Positions 10,124 to 21,629 are shown, counted from the stretch's first letter. The stretch is 64,000 nt of DNA from Limnanthes douglasii subsp. nivea (GCA_036936605.1 JAUPFV010000002.1:165966813-166030812); one strand, 5' to 3'. A program made the numbers and translations. The notes: a model not told the origin generated them from the sequence alone.

Positions 10124-12204
10124 TTAAATCTTTAACTCAACATGTTCAGATCTTTGAGTTCTTACCTCGATCAACAGCTCTACTTGCCTCTGCAAGATAT
10201 CTGGAATTGACATTTTGTCGTAGTACGACAAATCAGGGATCCTACAAAGTTGTTCGAACATGTAGGAGGACGAACGAGGAATGTTGACCTTTGGACGCTC
10301 CTTTACAACTGCCCTTTGCAGGCTGGATTCAGCTCCTTTGTCGACTTCTTTGTTCTTCTCAGTAGCTTCTACTGAGGGTGCTCGGTTTTCCACTGAAGAA
10401 CTCAGCACCAGCTGCTTTGTTTTCTCTGTGCGAGCTGAGGGCGCGGTCTGCTTTTTCTGAGCACCATCCTCATTTTCTGCTCCGTCGTCCACTAGATTGA
10501 CTACCTCCTCAGCAACATTAGGATTTTGTTCCTCGGAAACTTGTGTTGTTGGGTTGGGAGGATGTGTTCTTTCCTTGGAAGTAGCTTCAGCACCATCATC
10601 TTCTTCATCTCTAAGTTGTAGTCTCCTCGTGCTTAATGGTACAACGTCTACAATCACCTTTTGCTTTTTGTTCCTTCGCGTATCAAGTGCACTAGAGAGG
10701 GTCTCCTCGTCATCCTCATCTCTTTCTGTTCGGACCTTGTTGGGCTGAGTAGCTTCAGGCACCTTCGGTGCTTCTTTTTCAGTTTGCTCGATAGTCTTTC
10801 CTTTGTTTTTCGTGGCATCATTCCCTTGTTCGCAAGAGAGAGCATGAGCAGAAGATGAGTGCCCAGCTTCACCAACTTTTCGGGTGACTTGAGGTACTAC
10901 CAGCCAGATGTCGGCATTGTTCTTCTCCTGGAGCTTTTGCTCTAAAAGCAATCTGATGCGATCCATAGTAGCTTGTGAACCATCTTCCATTCTTACTTTT
11001 CCTTCATCTGTGATTCTGAGCTCTGGAATCGACCACAACCCTGATTTCAAGTAATTGTACCGTGTGAACAGTCGCTTAGGATCATGTTGCCAAGCTTCAA
11101 AAGCTAAGCTACTGACTCTGATCAAAGGGTTTATGTAGTATAGTGGTCTCCCTTCTTTCCACCAGCTCTGATTGGACAGTTCACCTGAAAGACAGATGGA
11201 TACAGTATTATACAAGAGGTCGTGCAAATTTTAATCTCTATTTTCTTTCTAGCTGAGGGTTTAAGGTGAAGGTGCTATGTTCCCAGTTACCAGACACAAA
11301 CACGAAAGAGTTCTTCCAGTTCCTATCAGAGGAAGGGAGTTTAACAAATTTCTTAACCCTTTTAAAGTGGGTGTAAAAGAAAGGGGTTTTGGCCAATTTG
11401 GTTACATCAATACCCGATAGTAGGTCTGTTAAGCATATTTTAGTTCTAAGGACCACGCTGAGTAATAGCATCCAACCATTCGCAAAAATTTGAGTAGGCC
11501 AGATGCCGAGCATACTAAAATAACCGCGAATGAGCCCGGGCAGCGGCAACCTCACCCCCAGTCAAATAAAGTAGTAAAAAAGCAGGTCTCCGTCTCTTGT
11601 GTATGATAGAGGTGTTCGCCTATACTGGGAGCCCTAATAGTTACATCCTCAGGGATATTACATCTGTCCTTCAGGATGGAAATTCTATCATCGTCTAAAT
11701 TGGTGTACTTAGGGGCTATTTGAGAGAAATAGTTTTCTAAGTCGTTGATGTCTTCATATAAGGGCTCCGTAATTTTTTCGACTTTAGTCTTCGTTGCCCT
11801 TTTTGGTGCCATGGTTTTTCTACATACTAAAATTAGGTAAGGATATGAATCAGAATGATTAAAGCGGGTGAGGGCAAGCGATTTGATTTTGGGAAAATGC
11901 CTACTGATAGAAGTTTGAAACCTTAAATCTAGGGTTCTCTCAAACGTTCAACGCGAAGTGTTTATTTGATAAAAAGTAAGTTACCTGGGTAATAATGAAG
12001 AAGATGATAGCAAGCACCTTGGTTAAAGATGGAGAGAGTTTTCCAGCAAAGTTCGAGCGAAGAATTTTTGAAATTGGTGATTTTTTCTAACAATGGAATA
12101 CAGTAAGTGTTTGAGTGACTATATGCTTTTCCAATTAAGCATGTGATGTCATTAATTGTTTGGGAGTTGTGCCAAAAAACTGAATCGCCAAAAGGTGTTT
12201 CCAA
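10124..12204 (-). pseudogene. Antisense extra ORF of element X (PF04195-like), block copy 1
   Basis: Minus-strand gene-like unit. A 5' leader exon candidate (12204-11984) ends at a GTAACTTAC donor. The main start is MAPKRATKTKV at 11812 in a good plant context (ACCATGGCA). The frame gives EPLYEDINDLENYFSQIAP..., then at a run of five Gs (about 11555) it shifts frame, continuing RLPLPGLIRGYFSMLGI, the putative gypsy-type transposon signature. A second part (11227-10166) has SWWKEGRPLYY, an acidic/basic low-complexity middle and RQVELLIE ending at a GTAAGAAC donor. Compared with copies 2 and 3 it lacks a 15-bp stretch (NSRLL). The frameshift is in all three copies, so the loss is old. Function of such proteins is unknown. 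Confidence 0.68.
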
Positions 12205-12354
12205 GAAACGACGGTGTCAGAAATCATCACAGTTGTATCACCGACACGTGTCAGAAAGAAGCAGTCGCAAGACGGTTCGAATCACCACGCGGATAAGTAA
12301 GGTATTTTGTTAGTTTTTTAATTAGAGGCTTATTAATATTGTTAATAATCCTAT

Positions 12355-12370
12355 AAAATAGAAGGAGCCC
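12355..12370 (+). other. Polypurine tract before the X 3' LTR
   Basis: AAAATAGAAGGAGCCC immediately precedes the LTR start; purine-rich as expected for plus-strand priming. The same position in copies 2 and 3 reads AAAATAGAGAGAGCCC and a close variant. Confidence 0.55.
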
Positions 12371-13015
12371 TGATAAGGGGGGATTCCCCCAAATAAGTAC
12401 GAGCACGAGCATGAGGATCACAAATTTGAATCAAGGCAAGCAATGAAGAAAAGGACAAGCTCTATAGTGTTGACGAGCTTAAAGGCGGAGCGTGCTTGAA
12501 GAAAAATACAGCATTGACAAGCTCAAAGGCAGAGTGAGTTCAAAGGCAGATCGAGCTCGAAGACAAGTGCACCATTGATGAGCTCAAAGGGAGAGCGAGC
12601 TCGAAGGCATTATGGGAAGAATCAATCAACTACATCAGAGACGCGATGAACATATGATCAAGGTCGAGTGCAGACTTAAAGAAGATAAGCTGAGCATGTG
12701 ATTATAAGCTGAGCATGTCATTGGACTGGTTCAGCTCGGCCTAAAGTGTGAATTAGACTGAGCGGTTTCTTAACCAATGTAATGTAACACACGTTTTGAC
12801 TCTTAAGTCAAACCGTTTTAGTTATTTATTCCACAATTATAGGGATAGTGAGGTTAGTGGGTTAGTGGCGCTTAAAGCGCGAACGTATGTAACTGCCCAC
12901 TAATTTGTACATTATAAATAGAGAGGACCTATCTGTTTATAAAAGGATCTATTTCGGCGTATCTCTTTTTTAACTAAAATATTAAAGGCTTTACTGAATT
13001 GTTATTCCCGTAACA
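12371..13015 (+). repeat. 3' LTR of Tat element X (block copy 1)
   Basis: 645 bp, TGATAAGGGGGGATTCCCCC...TTCCCGTAACA. It differs from the 5' LTR by substitutions and small indels but is nearly the same as the LTRs of the other two blocks. No PBS follows, so this is a right-hand end. Confidence 0.85.
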
Positions 13016-13239
13016 ATGTCAACAAGTTATATGTGTTTGTGTTTTAAACTAAAGTCCTTGAAGTGTGCAAGGCATTTTGTCACGTGGATCAGATTTTTAT
13101 TATAGCTTAAAGGCATTTTATGTCATCTTCATTCTTATGTACTTTATGTCTTAATATATATATATATTTCTTCCATAGATATCCGATCCCCACTAAGTAT
13201 TTTATTCAAAGACAATAAAAATTTGAAAAACTTTGCCCA

Positions 13240-13580
13240 AAGCTATAAATTAAATCCGATCAAGTCATTCGAAGGTAACATAACTTGAATCCAACCAAGC
13301 CATTCGAAGGTAATTCATTCGAAGGCAACATAAATTTAATCCAACCAAGCCATTCAAATGTAATCAATTTGAAGGAAACATAAGTTTAATCCAACCAAGC
13401 CATTCGAAGGTATCCATTCGAAGGCAACATAACTTTAATCTACCCAAGTCATTCGAAGGCAACATAACTTTAATCTACCCAAGTCATTCGAAGGCAACAT
13501 AACTTTAATCTACCCAAGTCATTCGAAGGTAATCCATTCGAAGGTAATCCATTCGAAGGCAACATAACTTTGATCTAACC
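13240..13580. repeat. Minisatellite with TTCGAAGG core, copy 1
   Basis: Units of about 35-38 bp built on CATTCGAAGGCAACATAACT followed by TTAATCTACCCAAGT and variants. Copy 1 has three near-identical CTACCCAAGT units (13440-13530) where copy 2 has one. A conserved block follows at 13640-13690 (CACCTCATTAAAACCTCC, GCGCCACCAAGG), which in element B lies just after integrase. The sequence therefore looks like the variable 3' region of a minus-strand Tat element whose pol is gone. Confidence 0.75.
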
Positions 13581-13880
13581 AAATATAGTAAAAACAGTTT
13601 TAAAGGCAAAAGATGATATATTGATTGGAATTCAGACACCTCATTAAAACCTCCCCGCGCCACCAAGGTAGGAAAGAGTATGCCCCAAATATTTACATTG
13701 AAGTAAGGCAAAGTAAATATTTATAATATTATATAACCTTTTAGCTGTTTATTCTAAACATTGTCTTATAAATTTTTCAATATAAACTTTTTGAGATAAT
13801 TAATTTTATATATTTTAAATATTTACAACTTGAAAATGCCATATCATCATTTCTATGGTTGCTCTTTCAACAACAGTCTA
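13581..13880. other. Spacer between minisatellite and hAT relic
   Basis: Holds the conserved CCTCATTAAAACCTCCCCGC and GGAAAGAGTATGCCCC motifs of the Tat 3' region, then about 180 bp of AT-rich sequence. No coding feature seen. Confidence 0.4.
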
Positions 13881-13881
13881 T

Positions 13882-14440
13882 CTATATCGGATCTAGGAAT
13901 CGAAATAAGGGAGGGCTAAACAAAATTTTATTAAATTTAAATTCATTCATTTTTTAGTAACCGATTTATGACAATTGACTACGACGATTCTTTATATTTT
14001 GGAATAATAAAAGGGTTTCGTTATGAATTTTTCTTAAAATTTCTTTCGCATTGTATACAACTAAAAAAATCATTCATTAAAATGTCGCCCATCTTATTGT
14101 GCAAGTCCGTCTTTATAAGCTTCATTGCAGAAAATACTCTTTCCAACTAATGTTGTAGCAACCGAGCGGATTAATGTCAATTCAATCAAGCGATACACCA
14201 ATATGAAACTTTGATGTCTTTCATTAGCAACTGTTATCTTAGCTAAATCTCCCAAATCTTCAATATTGGAGAAATCATCCTTGTCCTTTATATCGAAGAT
14301 GTATGTTTTAAGTTGTAATGTAAGCATCGTACGTTTGAAATAAGAAAAGTAATTTGGATAAAGTTCTGCCAGACGAACCAACTTGTCAACATTGAAATTA
14401 TCAAATAATTTTTTGGAATAAGACAATTCATGCAAGTAAG
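13882..14440 (-). pseudogene. hAT transposase C-terminal fragment, copy 1
   Basis: The minus-strand frame reads VRLAELYPNYFSYFKRTML, then LGDLAKITV...HQSFILVYRLIELTLI and SVATTLVGKSIF, matching the C-terminal dimerisation region of plant hAT transposases (DUF4371/zinc-finger MYM-like subgroup). The rest of the enzyme is not seen. The left end (CGGATCTAGGAATCGAAATA near 13888) resembles the hAT terminus CAGTGGCGGATCCAGGAATC found at 60122. Stops after the fragment; inactive. Confidence 0.75.
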
Positions 14441-15307
14441 CAACTCTTTAAAGATAGATAATTTTGAATATAAAACAAATAAAAAATAGGAACCCTTAGT
14501 ACATGTAAAAATATCTTATATTATTAATATGATATTATTACATATGAAAATAATATTTAACAATAAATCTTAATATATTAATTTTAAAAGATATTTTAAA
14601 AGAATAAAATATAACAAAATCAAATTTAATATCTTAAAGAAATTTTAAAAGATACTTGAAAATAAAATAAAATTTGTTATATAAAAGATATTTTTGAAAA
14701 ATTTATGAAAATAAAATAATTTTTTTACATAAAAGATATTTTTAACACAGATGAAAATATTAATATATTATTTTAAAATGATATTAAAAAAAATATAACA
14801 AAATCCATTTAATATAAAAAATATATTTTAAAAGATACATGAAAATAAAATATATAAAGGATTTTTGAAAAAGAGATGAAAATAAAATCAAATTTGTGTA
14901 AAATACATATAAATAAAATCAAAACATTTATGTAAAAAATATATAGAATTAAATTAAAATTTGTATTAAATAAAATTTATAATATAAATAAATTATTTTA
15001 TTTAAAAAATTAACAAACATATCAATATATATTGTTTAACAAACATGTCTATAAACAGATTCAAAAATAAAAACAAGTATTTTATATAAACAAATCTTAA
15101 TAGATTAATAATTAAAAAAAATATAAATAAATAAATGAAAATAGTTATTTATAATATCCTTTAGAAAATATTTTAAAAGATATGATTTGAGTAAATAGAA
15201 CTTTGCTACCAAAAAATAATCAAAACAAACTTCACTTTATAGAATTTAAAAAAATAAATTGGTGAAACTCTAATCATGTGGTTTTTTTCATACCCCTTCT
15301 TTAAGTT
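14441..15307. other. AT-rich sequence behind the hAT relic
   Basis: Very AT-rich, with many AAAAGATATTTTTGAAAA, GATGAAAATAAAATC and AATATAT motifs. Related sequence follows the hAT end at 60300-60484 and at 28674-28960, so it is probably noncoding hAT sequence. No ORF seen. Confidence 0.45.
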
Positions 15308-15439
15308 ATTTAATAGAATCTCGTCTCTTTCGTAAATAACAATTCAATTATTTAATAGAATCTCGTCTCTTTCCTCCAATACTCCATGATATCGACTTTC
15401 CTCCTAAGTTTGTGGGTTTGATTCTTGCTTGCGTTACTA

Positions 15440-16190
15440 CAGCATCTTTTTCGGTTTCCATCCGTGGTGAGCTTCATGGTTTCTTTCGTGGGTAACGAGG
15501 CTTAAGGCAAGGTGATCCCATGTCCCCTACTTTATTCATCATTTGTCTTGAATATCTATCCCGATTGTTAAAGAAGAGATCGAGTGAACCGGGCTTTAAA
15601 TTCTACCCGAAATGTGCCCGCACGCACACCACCCATCTTTCTTTTGCCGACGATTTGATGCTTTTCTCACGAGGGGACGAGACATCGGTTAACATCCTTA
15701 TGGATTGTTTGGGACATTTGGAGGATGTATCGGGCCTCTCATTGAACCCTACTAAATCCACAATATATCTAGCCGGAGTTAATGAGATTGTCTATGATCG
15801 GATTATGGAGAGAGTCGGATTTGAAGTTGGCACATACCTTGTTCGTTACCTGGGGATACCTCTCGCTCCAATGACGGTTTTAGTTACTAATTTTTCTCCT
15901 TTAACTGCAGCTATCTCGAGTTACATTGAGAAATGGGAGCACATGAAACTTTCTTACGCGGGAAAACTTCAACTGATCACATCCGTGCTTCAAGGACTAA
16001 AATGTTTTTGGTTCCGCGCTTTTCCTTTGCATTTGGCGGTCCTTAATACCATCCGCTCGCTCTGACTCAAGTTCTTCTGGGGGGTAGACCAGCTCGGATT
16101 GCATGAGACAAAATTTGTAAACCGAAGGAAAAAGGAGGTCTTGGACTTAAAGATATAAGAGTTTGGAATCGTGCTCTTCTTACCAGTTCG
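15440..16190 (+). pseudogene. LINE ORF2 reverse transcriptase, C-terminal part
   Basis: RT copies LINE RNA at the nicked target. The frame reads HGFFRG, stop, then RGLRQGDPMSPTLF and the catalytic motif SFADDLMLFSRG (near 15641-15675), GLSLNPTKS and VRYLGIPLAP, which are the palm and thumb motifs of plant L1 RT. Stops before GLRQGD and after TIRSL, and a shift near 16060, break it. Upstream RT and endonuclease are absent because the insertion is 5' truncated. Confidence 0.82.
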
Positions 16191-16226
16191 ATATGGTTAT
16201 TTCATTCGGTTTCCGAGTCTTTATGG

Positions 16227-16928
16227 GTGAAATGGGTGCACGAGTATTATCTTCGAGGACAAACTATCTGGGACTACCAAAGACGAGATAGAGACAGTCA
16301 TCTCATTCGAACGCTTCTTGGTATTAGAGATTCTTTGATTCAGATATTTGGGGGCCAAGACCATGCGATTCGGGGTCTTGAAAGTTGTGTTTTGGATGGA
16401 AAGTTAATCACAAGCCGTGTCTATGAAGCCATGATGACAAAGGGTGAACCGTGTCCGATGCTATCGAAGATATGGAAGAGATACATCCCACCGAAATACA
16501 CTTTCACCGTCTGGCTTGCATTCAACCGTCGTCTGGCCACAAAAGACACACTTCACTACATGGATTTGCCTAACATCAGTTGCCCTTTTTGTAGGCATTC
16601 TGATGAATCGAGTGCACATATTTTCTTTTCTTGCAGGTTCAGTGGAGAAAAATGGGGTCGTATCAGAGCATGGTTAGGGATTACTCGCGCAATGACCACG
16701 CTTGACAGTGCACATAAATGGATTAGGAAGGAGCACCGGGGCACATCCTACCGATCCCGCACCATCAACCTTGCATTCCAAGCTACTGTTTTTGAGATTT
16801 GGCGTGCTCGAAACCGCCTTGTATTTGATGAAGAGATCGTGACTCAAGACACCATTTTCACTCGAATCACCCTTACTACTTTGAAGACTTTATTCCGCTT
16901 ATATCCGCATTATCGACTTGCATGTTAG
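16227..16928 (+). pseudogene. LINE ORF2 C-terminal zinc-binding (zf-RVT) region
   Basis: An open 233-residue segment. It contains SRVYEAMM, WKRYIPPKYTFTVWLAFNRRLATKD, then the zinc-binding motif ISCPFCRHSDESSAHIFFSC (C-x2-C...H...C), and a tail FEIWRARNRLVFD. This order is the zf-RVT region at the end of plant L1 ORF2. It ends with a natural stop, TAG at 16926-16928, about 160 bp before the poly(A). It is part of the broken ORF2 and not a separate gene. Confidence 0.82.
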
Positions 16929-17189
16929 ATTGCATGTTAGATTTCTTTTGGCTTATTGATGTACTCAGTTTTCTTGATTTTATTTGTAAAGTCCATTAGT
17001 GACTTGTACTCTACAGAGAGATATTTGAACTCTCTGAACGATTGTAACCTTGTACATCATATATATACAAATCCACATTTACCTAAAAAAAAGAATCTCG
17101 TCTCTTTCGTAAATAACAATTCATTATCAAAGTTATTTAATAGAATCTCGTCTCTTTCGTAAATAACAATTCATCATTATCAAAGTCAG

Positions 17190-18430
17190 AGATAAAGAAA
17201 AAATGAATTTTAGAAGAAAGATTAAACCAAAATATAACCGAAACAAATTATAGCAAAAACAAAATTGAGAGTACTTAGAAACCGTCTAGAGATTGAGATG
17301 CTCAAGACTATATCCTACCAGTTATAAATATCAACTTAAATTTTTGTTTAAAATAATCATTATTCGAGATTTTTAACTTAATTGTTTTCTAAAAATAGAA
17401 ATTATCCAAGATTTTTAAATTAAAATTTTCCACCGTTATTTGACAGTTTTAATTTATTTTTTTTCTTCAAAATAGTCAATATCCAAGAATTTTAAATTAA
17501 AATTTTCTACCCTTATTTCAGGCTTTGAATATAAAATATTCTTTAAAAATAATAATAATCTTAAATTTTAATTTAATATTTTTTAAATAATTATTATCTT
17601 AAATGTTTATAAAAGCTATATTTTGGGTAAGGTGGGCCTACGCCCCGGCCCAAACATACATCCGCAACTGTCTACATCTATACGAAATCTTTAATTTATC
17701 AACATTCAATGCACACAAAGAAAACCTCTCATTTTTTTTGAGAATTTCTAATTTTGAATCACTTCTATTTAATTCCTATTTGAAGGTAAGCAAAGAAAAA
17801 CTAAAATTTTCAGAATCCCTAATGTCAAATCATCTCTTTTAAACTCATTTTTGAAGTAAAATCTATATCTTTAATTTTTTCTTGTTTCACTTTGATTGAA
17901 ACATCTTGCATTGAAGATTGACTTTTTGGTTTAAGGCTCCCTTTTTCATCTTTTCCAATTGCTCTATTTCTATGACAATAAGCTCTCTCATCGATCACCA
18001 TCAAAACACTTAGCAGAAGCGTGTATAAATGTGACTAACTATGGATAAACTAGATAATCCTTACAGTGGCAGACGCGTTTGGAGGAGCGCTGACCCAGCT
18101 TACCATAAAATATATGTTAATTTATATAGTTAATTTTGTGATATTATGTATTTTTAAGGAAAATTCTAATTTAAAATCTGAAATAGTGATTATTTTAATG
18201 AAAATTTTAATTTAAAAATATGAAATCATTGTTATTTTTTTGAGGAAAATTCTAAATTAAAATCTTGGAGAATAGAAAGGCAAATTTTAAGTAAAAATAT
18301 TTATTAATTGGAAGATTTTACGTATTTTAATTTTTTTATTCAATTTTTTTTTTCAATAATTTGTTTCGATTTTATTTGGTTTAATCTTTCTCTCTCAAAA
18401 TTGATTTTTATATCTTTGTCTTATTTTACT
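17190..18430. mobile_element. Foldback/MITE-like element with long subterminal inverted repeats, copy 1
   Basis: The left arm (17190-17275, with AAAGATTAAACCAAAATATA and CGAAACAAATTA) is the reverse complement of the right arm (18335-18420, TAATTTGTTTCGATTTTATT then TGGTTTAATCTTT). Inside, AAATTAAAATTTTCC-type subrepeats are also inverted (17395-17530 against 18150-18270). The centre holds GGTGGGCCTACGCCCCGGCC and a CAGTGGCAGACGCGTTTGG hAT-like end near 18065. No transposase seen. The class (Mutator-like or foldback) is uncertain. Confidence 0.55.
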
Positions 18431-18680
18431 GTCTATATTACTGATTTTATTTAAAAGTTAATGGATCATAATTTTTAATTAAATAAATTAAAAAATAGCG
18501 ATATTTTAAAGAACATGAAAGAAGATGATATTGTAATTAGATAAATTAAAAAAAGATGAAGACTTAGTCAAATAAATTAAACAAGATGGAGAAAAGAAAG
18601 AAGATGAAAATTTTAATAAAATAAATTATAAAATGATGCGGTTTTAATTAAATAAATTAAATCATATAGAGAAAATGAAG
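18431..18680. other. AT-rich end of block copy 1
   Basis: Imperfect repeats of AAATAAATTAAA plus GATGA, ending ATATAGAGAAAATGAAG right before the tandem-duplication joint. No gene. Confidence 0.45.
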
Positions 18681-20212
18681 AACTGCCCTTTGCAGGCTGG
18701 ATTCAGCTCCTTTGTCGACTTCTTTGTTCTTCTCAGTAGCTTCTACTGAGGGTGCTCGGTTTTCCACTGAAGAACTCAGCACCAGCTGCTTTGTTTTCTC
18801 TGTGCAAGCTGAGGGCGCGGTCTGCTTTTTCTGAGAACCATCCTCATTTTCTGCTCCGTCGTCTACTAGATTGACTACCTCCTCAGCAACATTAGGATTT
18901 TGTTCCTCGGAAACTTGTGTTGTTGGGTTGGGAGGATGTGCTCTTTCCTTAGAAGTAGCTTCAGCACCATAATCTTCTTCATCTCTAAGTTGTAGTCTCC
19001 TCGTGCTTAAGGGTACAACGTCTACAATCACCTTTTGCTTTTTGTTCCTTCGTGTATCAAGTGCACTAGAGAGGGTCTCCTCGTCATCCTCATCTCTTTC
19101 TGTTCGGACCTTGTTGGGCTGAGTAGTTTCAGGCACCTTCGGTGCTTCTTTTTCAGTTTGCTTGATAGTCTTTCCTTTGTTTTTCGTGGCATCATTCCCT
19201 TGTTCGCAAGAGAGAGCATGAGCAGAAGATGAGTGCCCAGCTTCACCAACTTTTCAGGTGACTTGAGGTACTACCAGCCAGATGTCGGCATTGTTCTTCT
19301 CTTGGAGCTTTTGCTCTAAAAGCAATCTGATGCGATCCATAGTAGCTTGTGAACCATCTTCCATTCTTACTTTTCCTTCATCTGTGATTCTGAGCTCTGG
19401 AATCGACCACAACCCTGATTTCAAGTAATTGTACCGTGTGAATAGTCGCTTAGGATCATGTTGCCAAGCTTCAAAAGCTAAGCTACTGACTCTGATCAAA
19501 GGGTTTACGTAGTATAGTGGTCTCCCTTCTTTCCACCAGCTCTGATTGGACAGTTCACCTGAAAGACAGATGGATACAGTATTATACAAGAGGTCGTGCA
19601 AATTTTAATCTCTATTTTCTTTCTAGCTGAGGGTTTAAGGTGGAGGTGCTATGTTCCCAGTTACCCGACACAAACACGAAAGAGTTCTTCCAGTTCCTAT
19701 CAGAGGAAGGGAGTTTAACAAATTTCTTAACCCTTTTAAAGTGGGTGTAAAAGAAAGGGGTTTTGGCCAATTTGGTTACATCAGTACCCGATAGTAGGTC
19801 TGTTAAGCATATTTTAGTTCTAAGCAAGCGTGAGTTGAGGACCACGCTGAGTAATAGCATCCAACCATTCGCAAACATTTGAGTAGGGCAGATGCCGAGC
19901 ATACTAAAATAACCGCGAATGAGCACGGGTAGCGGCAACCTCACCCCCAGTCAAATAAAGTAGTAAAAAAGCATGTCTCCGTCTCTTGTGTATGATAGGG
20001 GTGTTCGCCTATACTGGGAGCCCTAATAGTCACATCCTCAGGGATATTACATCTGTCCTTCAGGATGGAAATTCTATCATCGTCTAAATTGGTGTACTTA
20101 GGGGCTATTTGAGAGAAATAGTTTTCTAAGTCGTTGATGTCTTCGTATAAGGGCTCCGTAATTTTTTCGACTTTAGTCTTCGTTGCCCTTTTTGGTGCCA
20201 TGGTTTTTCTAC
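18681..20212 (-). pseudogene. Antisense extra ORF (PF04195-like), block copy 2, C-terminally truncated
   Basis: Same protein family and order as copy 1: start MAPKRATKTKV at about 20201, the G-run frameshift near 19945, RLPLPVLIRGYFSMLGI, NSRLL retained, then SWWKEGRPLYYVNPL. It carries a TGA in place of an Arg codon at about 19254 that copy 1 lacks and copy 3 shares. The C-terminus is cut at the duplication joint after SSLQRAV. Leader exon candidate at 20593-20373. Nonfunctional. Confidence 0.68.
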
Positions 20213-20759
20213 ACACTAAAATTAGGTAAGGATATGAATCAGAATGATTAAAGCGGGTGAGGGCAAGCGATTTGATTTTGGGAAAACGCATACTGATAGA
20301 CGTTTGAAACCTTAAATCTAGGGTTCTCTCAAACGTTCAACGAGAAGTGTTTATTTGATAAAAAGTAAGTTACCTGGGTAATAATGAAGAAGATGATAAC
20401 AAGCACCTTGGTTAAAGATGGAGAGAGTTTTCCAGCAAAGTTCGAGCGAAGAATTTTTGAAATTGGTGATTTTTTCTAACAATGGAATACAGTAAGTGTT
20501 TGAGTGACTATATGCTTTTCCAATTAAGCATGTGATGTCATTAATTGTTTGGGAGTTGTGCCAAAAAACTGAATCGCCAAAAGGTGTTTCCAAGAAACGA
20601 CGGTGTCAGAAATCGTCACAGTTGTATCACCGACACGTGTCAGAAAGAAGCAGTCGCAAGACGGTTCGAATCACCACGCGGATAAGTAAGGTATTTTGTT
20701 AGTTTTTTAATTAGAGGCTTATTAATATTGTTAATAATCCTATAAAATAGAGAGAGCCC

Positions 20760-21404
20760 TGATAAGGGGGGATTCCCCCAAATAAGTACGAGCACGAGCA
20801 TGAGGATCACAAATTTGAATCAAGGCAAGCAATGAAGAAAAGGACAAGCTCTATAGTGTTGACGAGCTTAAAGGCGGAGCGTGCTTGAAGAAAAATACAG
20901 CATTGACAAGCTCAAAGGCAGAGTGAGTTCAAAGGCAGATCGAGCTCGAAGACAAGTGCACCATTGATGAGCTCAAAGGGAGAGCGAGCTCGAAGGCATT
21001 ATGGGAAGAATCAATCAACTACATCAGAGACGCGATGAACATATGATCAAGGTCGAGTGCAGACTTAAAGAAGATAAGCTGAGCATGTGATTATAAGCTG
21101 AGCATGTCATTGGACTGGTTCAGCTCGGCCTAAAGTGTGAATTAGACTGAGCGGTTTCTTAACCAATGTAATGTAACACACGTTTTGACTCTTAAGTCAA
21201 ACCGTTTTAGTTATTTATTCCACAATTATAGGGATAGTGAGGTTAGTGGGTTAGTGGCGCTTAAAGCGCGAACGTATGTAACTGCCCACTAATTTGTACA
21301 TTATAAATAGAGAGGACCTATCTGTTTATAAAAGGATCTATTTCGGCGTATCTCTTTTTTAACTAAAATATTAAAGGCTTTACTGAATTGTTATTCCCGT
21401 AACA
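20760..21404 (+). repeat. Tat X LTR, block copy 2
   Basis: 645 bp, same ends as the copy 1 LTR (TGATAAGGGG...CCCGTAACA) and the same right neighbour ATGTCAACAAG. Confidence 0.85.
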
Positions 21405-21629
21405 ATGTCAACAAGTTATATGTGTTTGTGTTTTAAACTAAAGTCCTTGAAGTGTGCAAGGCATTTTGTCACGTGGATCAGATTTTTATTATAGCTTAAA
21501 GGCATTTTATGTCATCTTCATTCTTATGTACTTTATGTCTTAATATATATATATCTTCCATAGATATCTGATCCCCACTAAGTATTTTATTCAAAGACAT
21601 TAAAAATTTGAAAAACTTTGCCCAAAGCT

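Larger units (their letters stand above)
6854..13015 (+). mobile_element. Tat-type Ty3/gypsy element X, internally deleted
   Basis: Two related LTRs (6854-7523, 12371-13015) bracket a PBS, gag and protease remnants on the plus strand and an extra ORF on the minus strand. Reverse transcriptase, RNase H and integrase are missing between about 10090 and 10124. Tat-lineage elements are known to carry extra ORFs between pol and the 3' LTR, often antisense, which fits this order. The flanks (GGGTC left, ATGTC right) do not match, so the two ends may come from different copies joined by recombination. Confidence 0.75.
15374..17092 (+). mobile_element. 5'-truncated L1-type LINE with target duplication
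   Basis: A 1.72-kb insertion ending in A8 (17085-17092) and flanked by the 16-bp duplication GAATCTCGTCTCTTTC (15358-15373 and 17093-17108). The same position is empty in block copies 2 (about 23610-23795) and 3 (about 30708-30800). It encodes the C-terminal part of ORF2. 5' truncation and a poly(A) tail are typical of target-primed reverse transcription. Confidence 0.9.
10307..18680 (+). repeat. Composite duplicated block, copy 1
   Basis: This block (extra ORF part, LTR, minisatellite, hAT relic, AT-rich DNA, foldback element) recurs directly at 18681-25290 and inverted at 29085-35345. Copy 1 is longer mainly because of a 1.7-kb LINE at 15374 and extra minisatellite units. The unit starts at AACTGCCCTTTGCAGG and its end runs into the same decamer that starts copy 2. 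Confidence 0.88.

Noticed and set aside
11540..11565. Programmed ribosomal frameshift in the extra ORF
   Set aside because: Three copies descend from one duplication, so sharing the shift proves only common ancestry; a lost G explains it.
13240..13580. CRISPR-like array (repeat plus spacers)
   Set aside because: Units are contiguous and imperfect with no unique spacers, in plant nuclear DNA; it is a minisatellite.
18065..18100. CAGTGGCAGACGCG as a complete second hAT element
   Set aside because: No matching inverted terminus to the right and no transposase; only noted within the foldback element.
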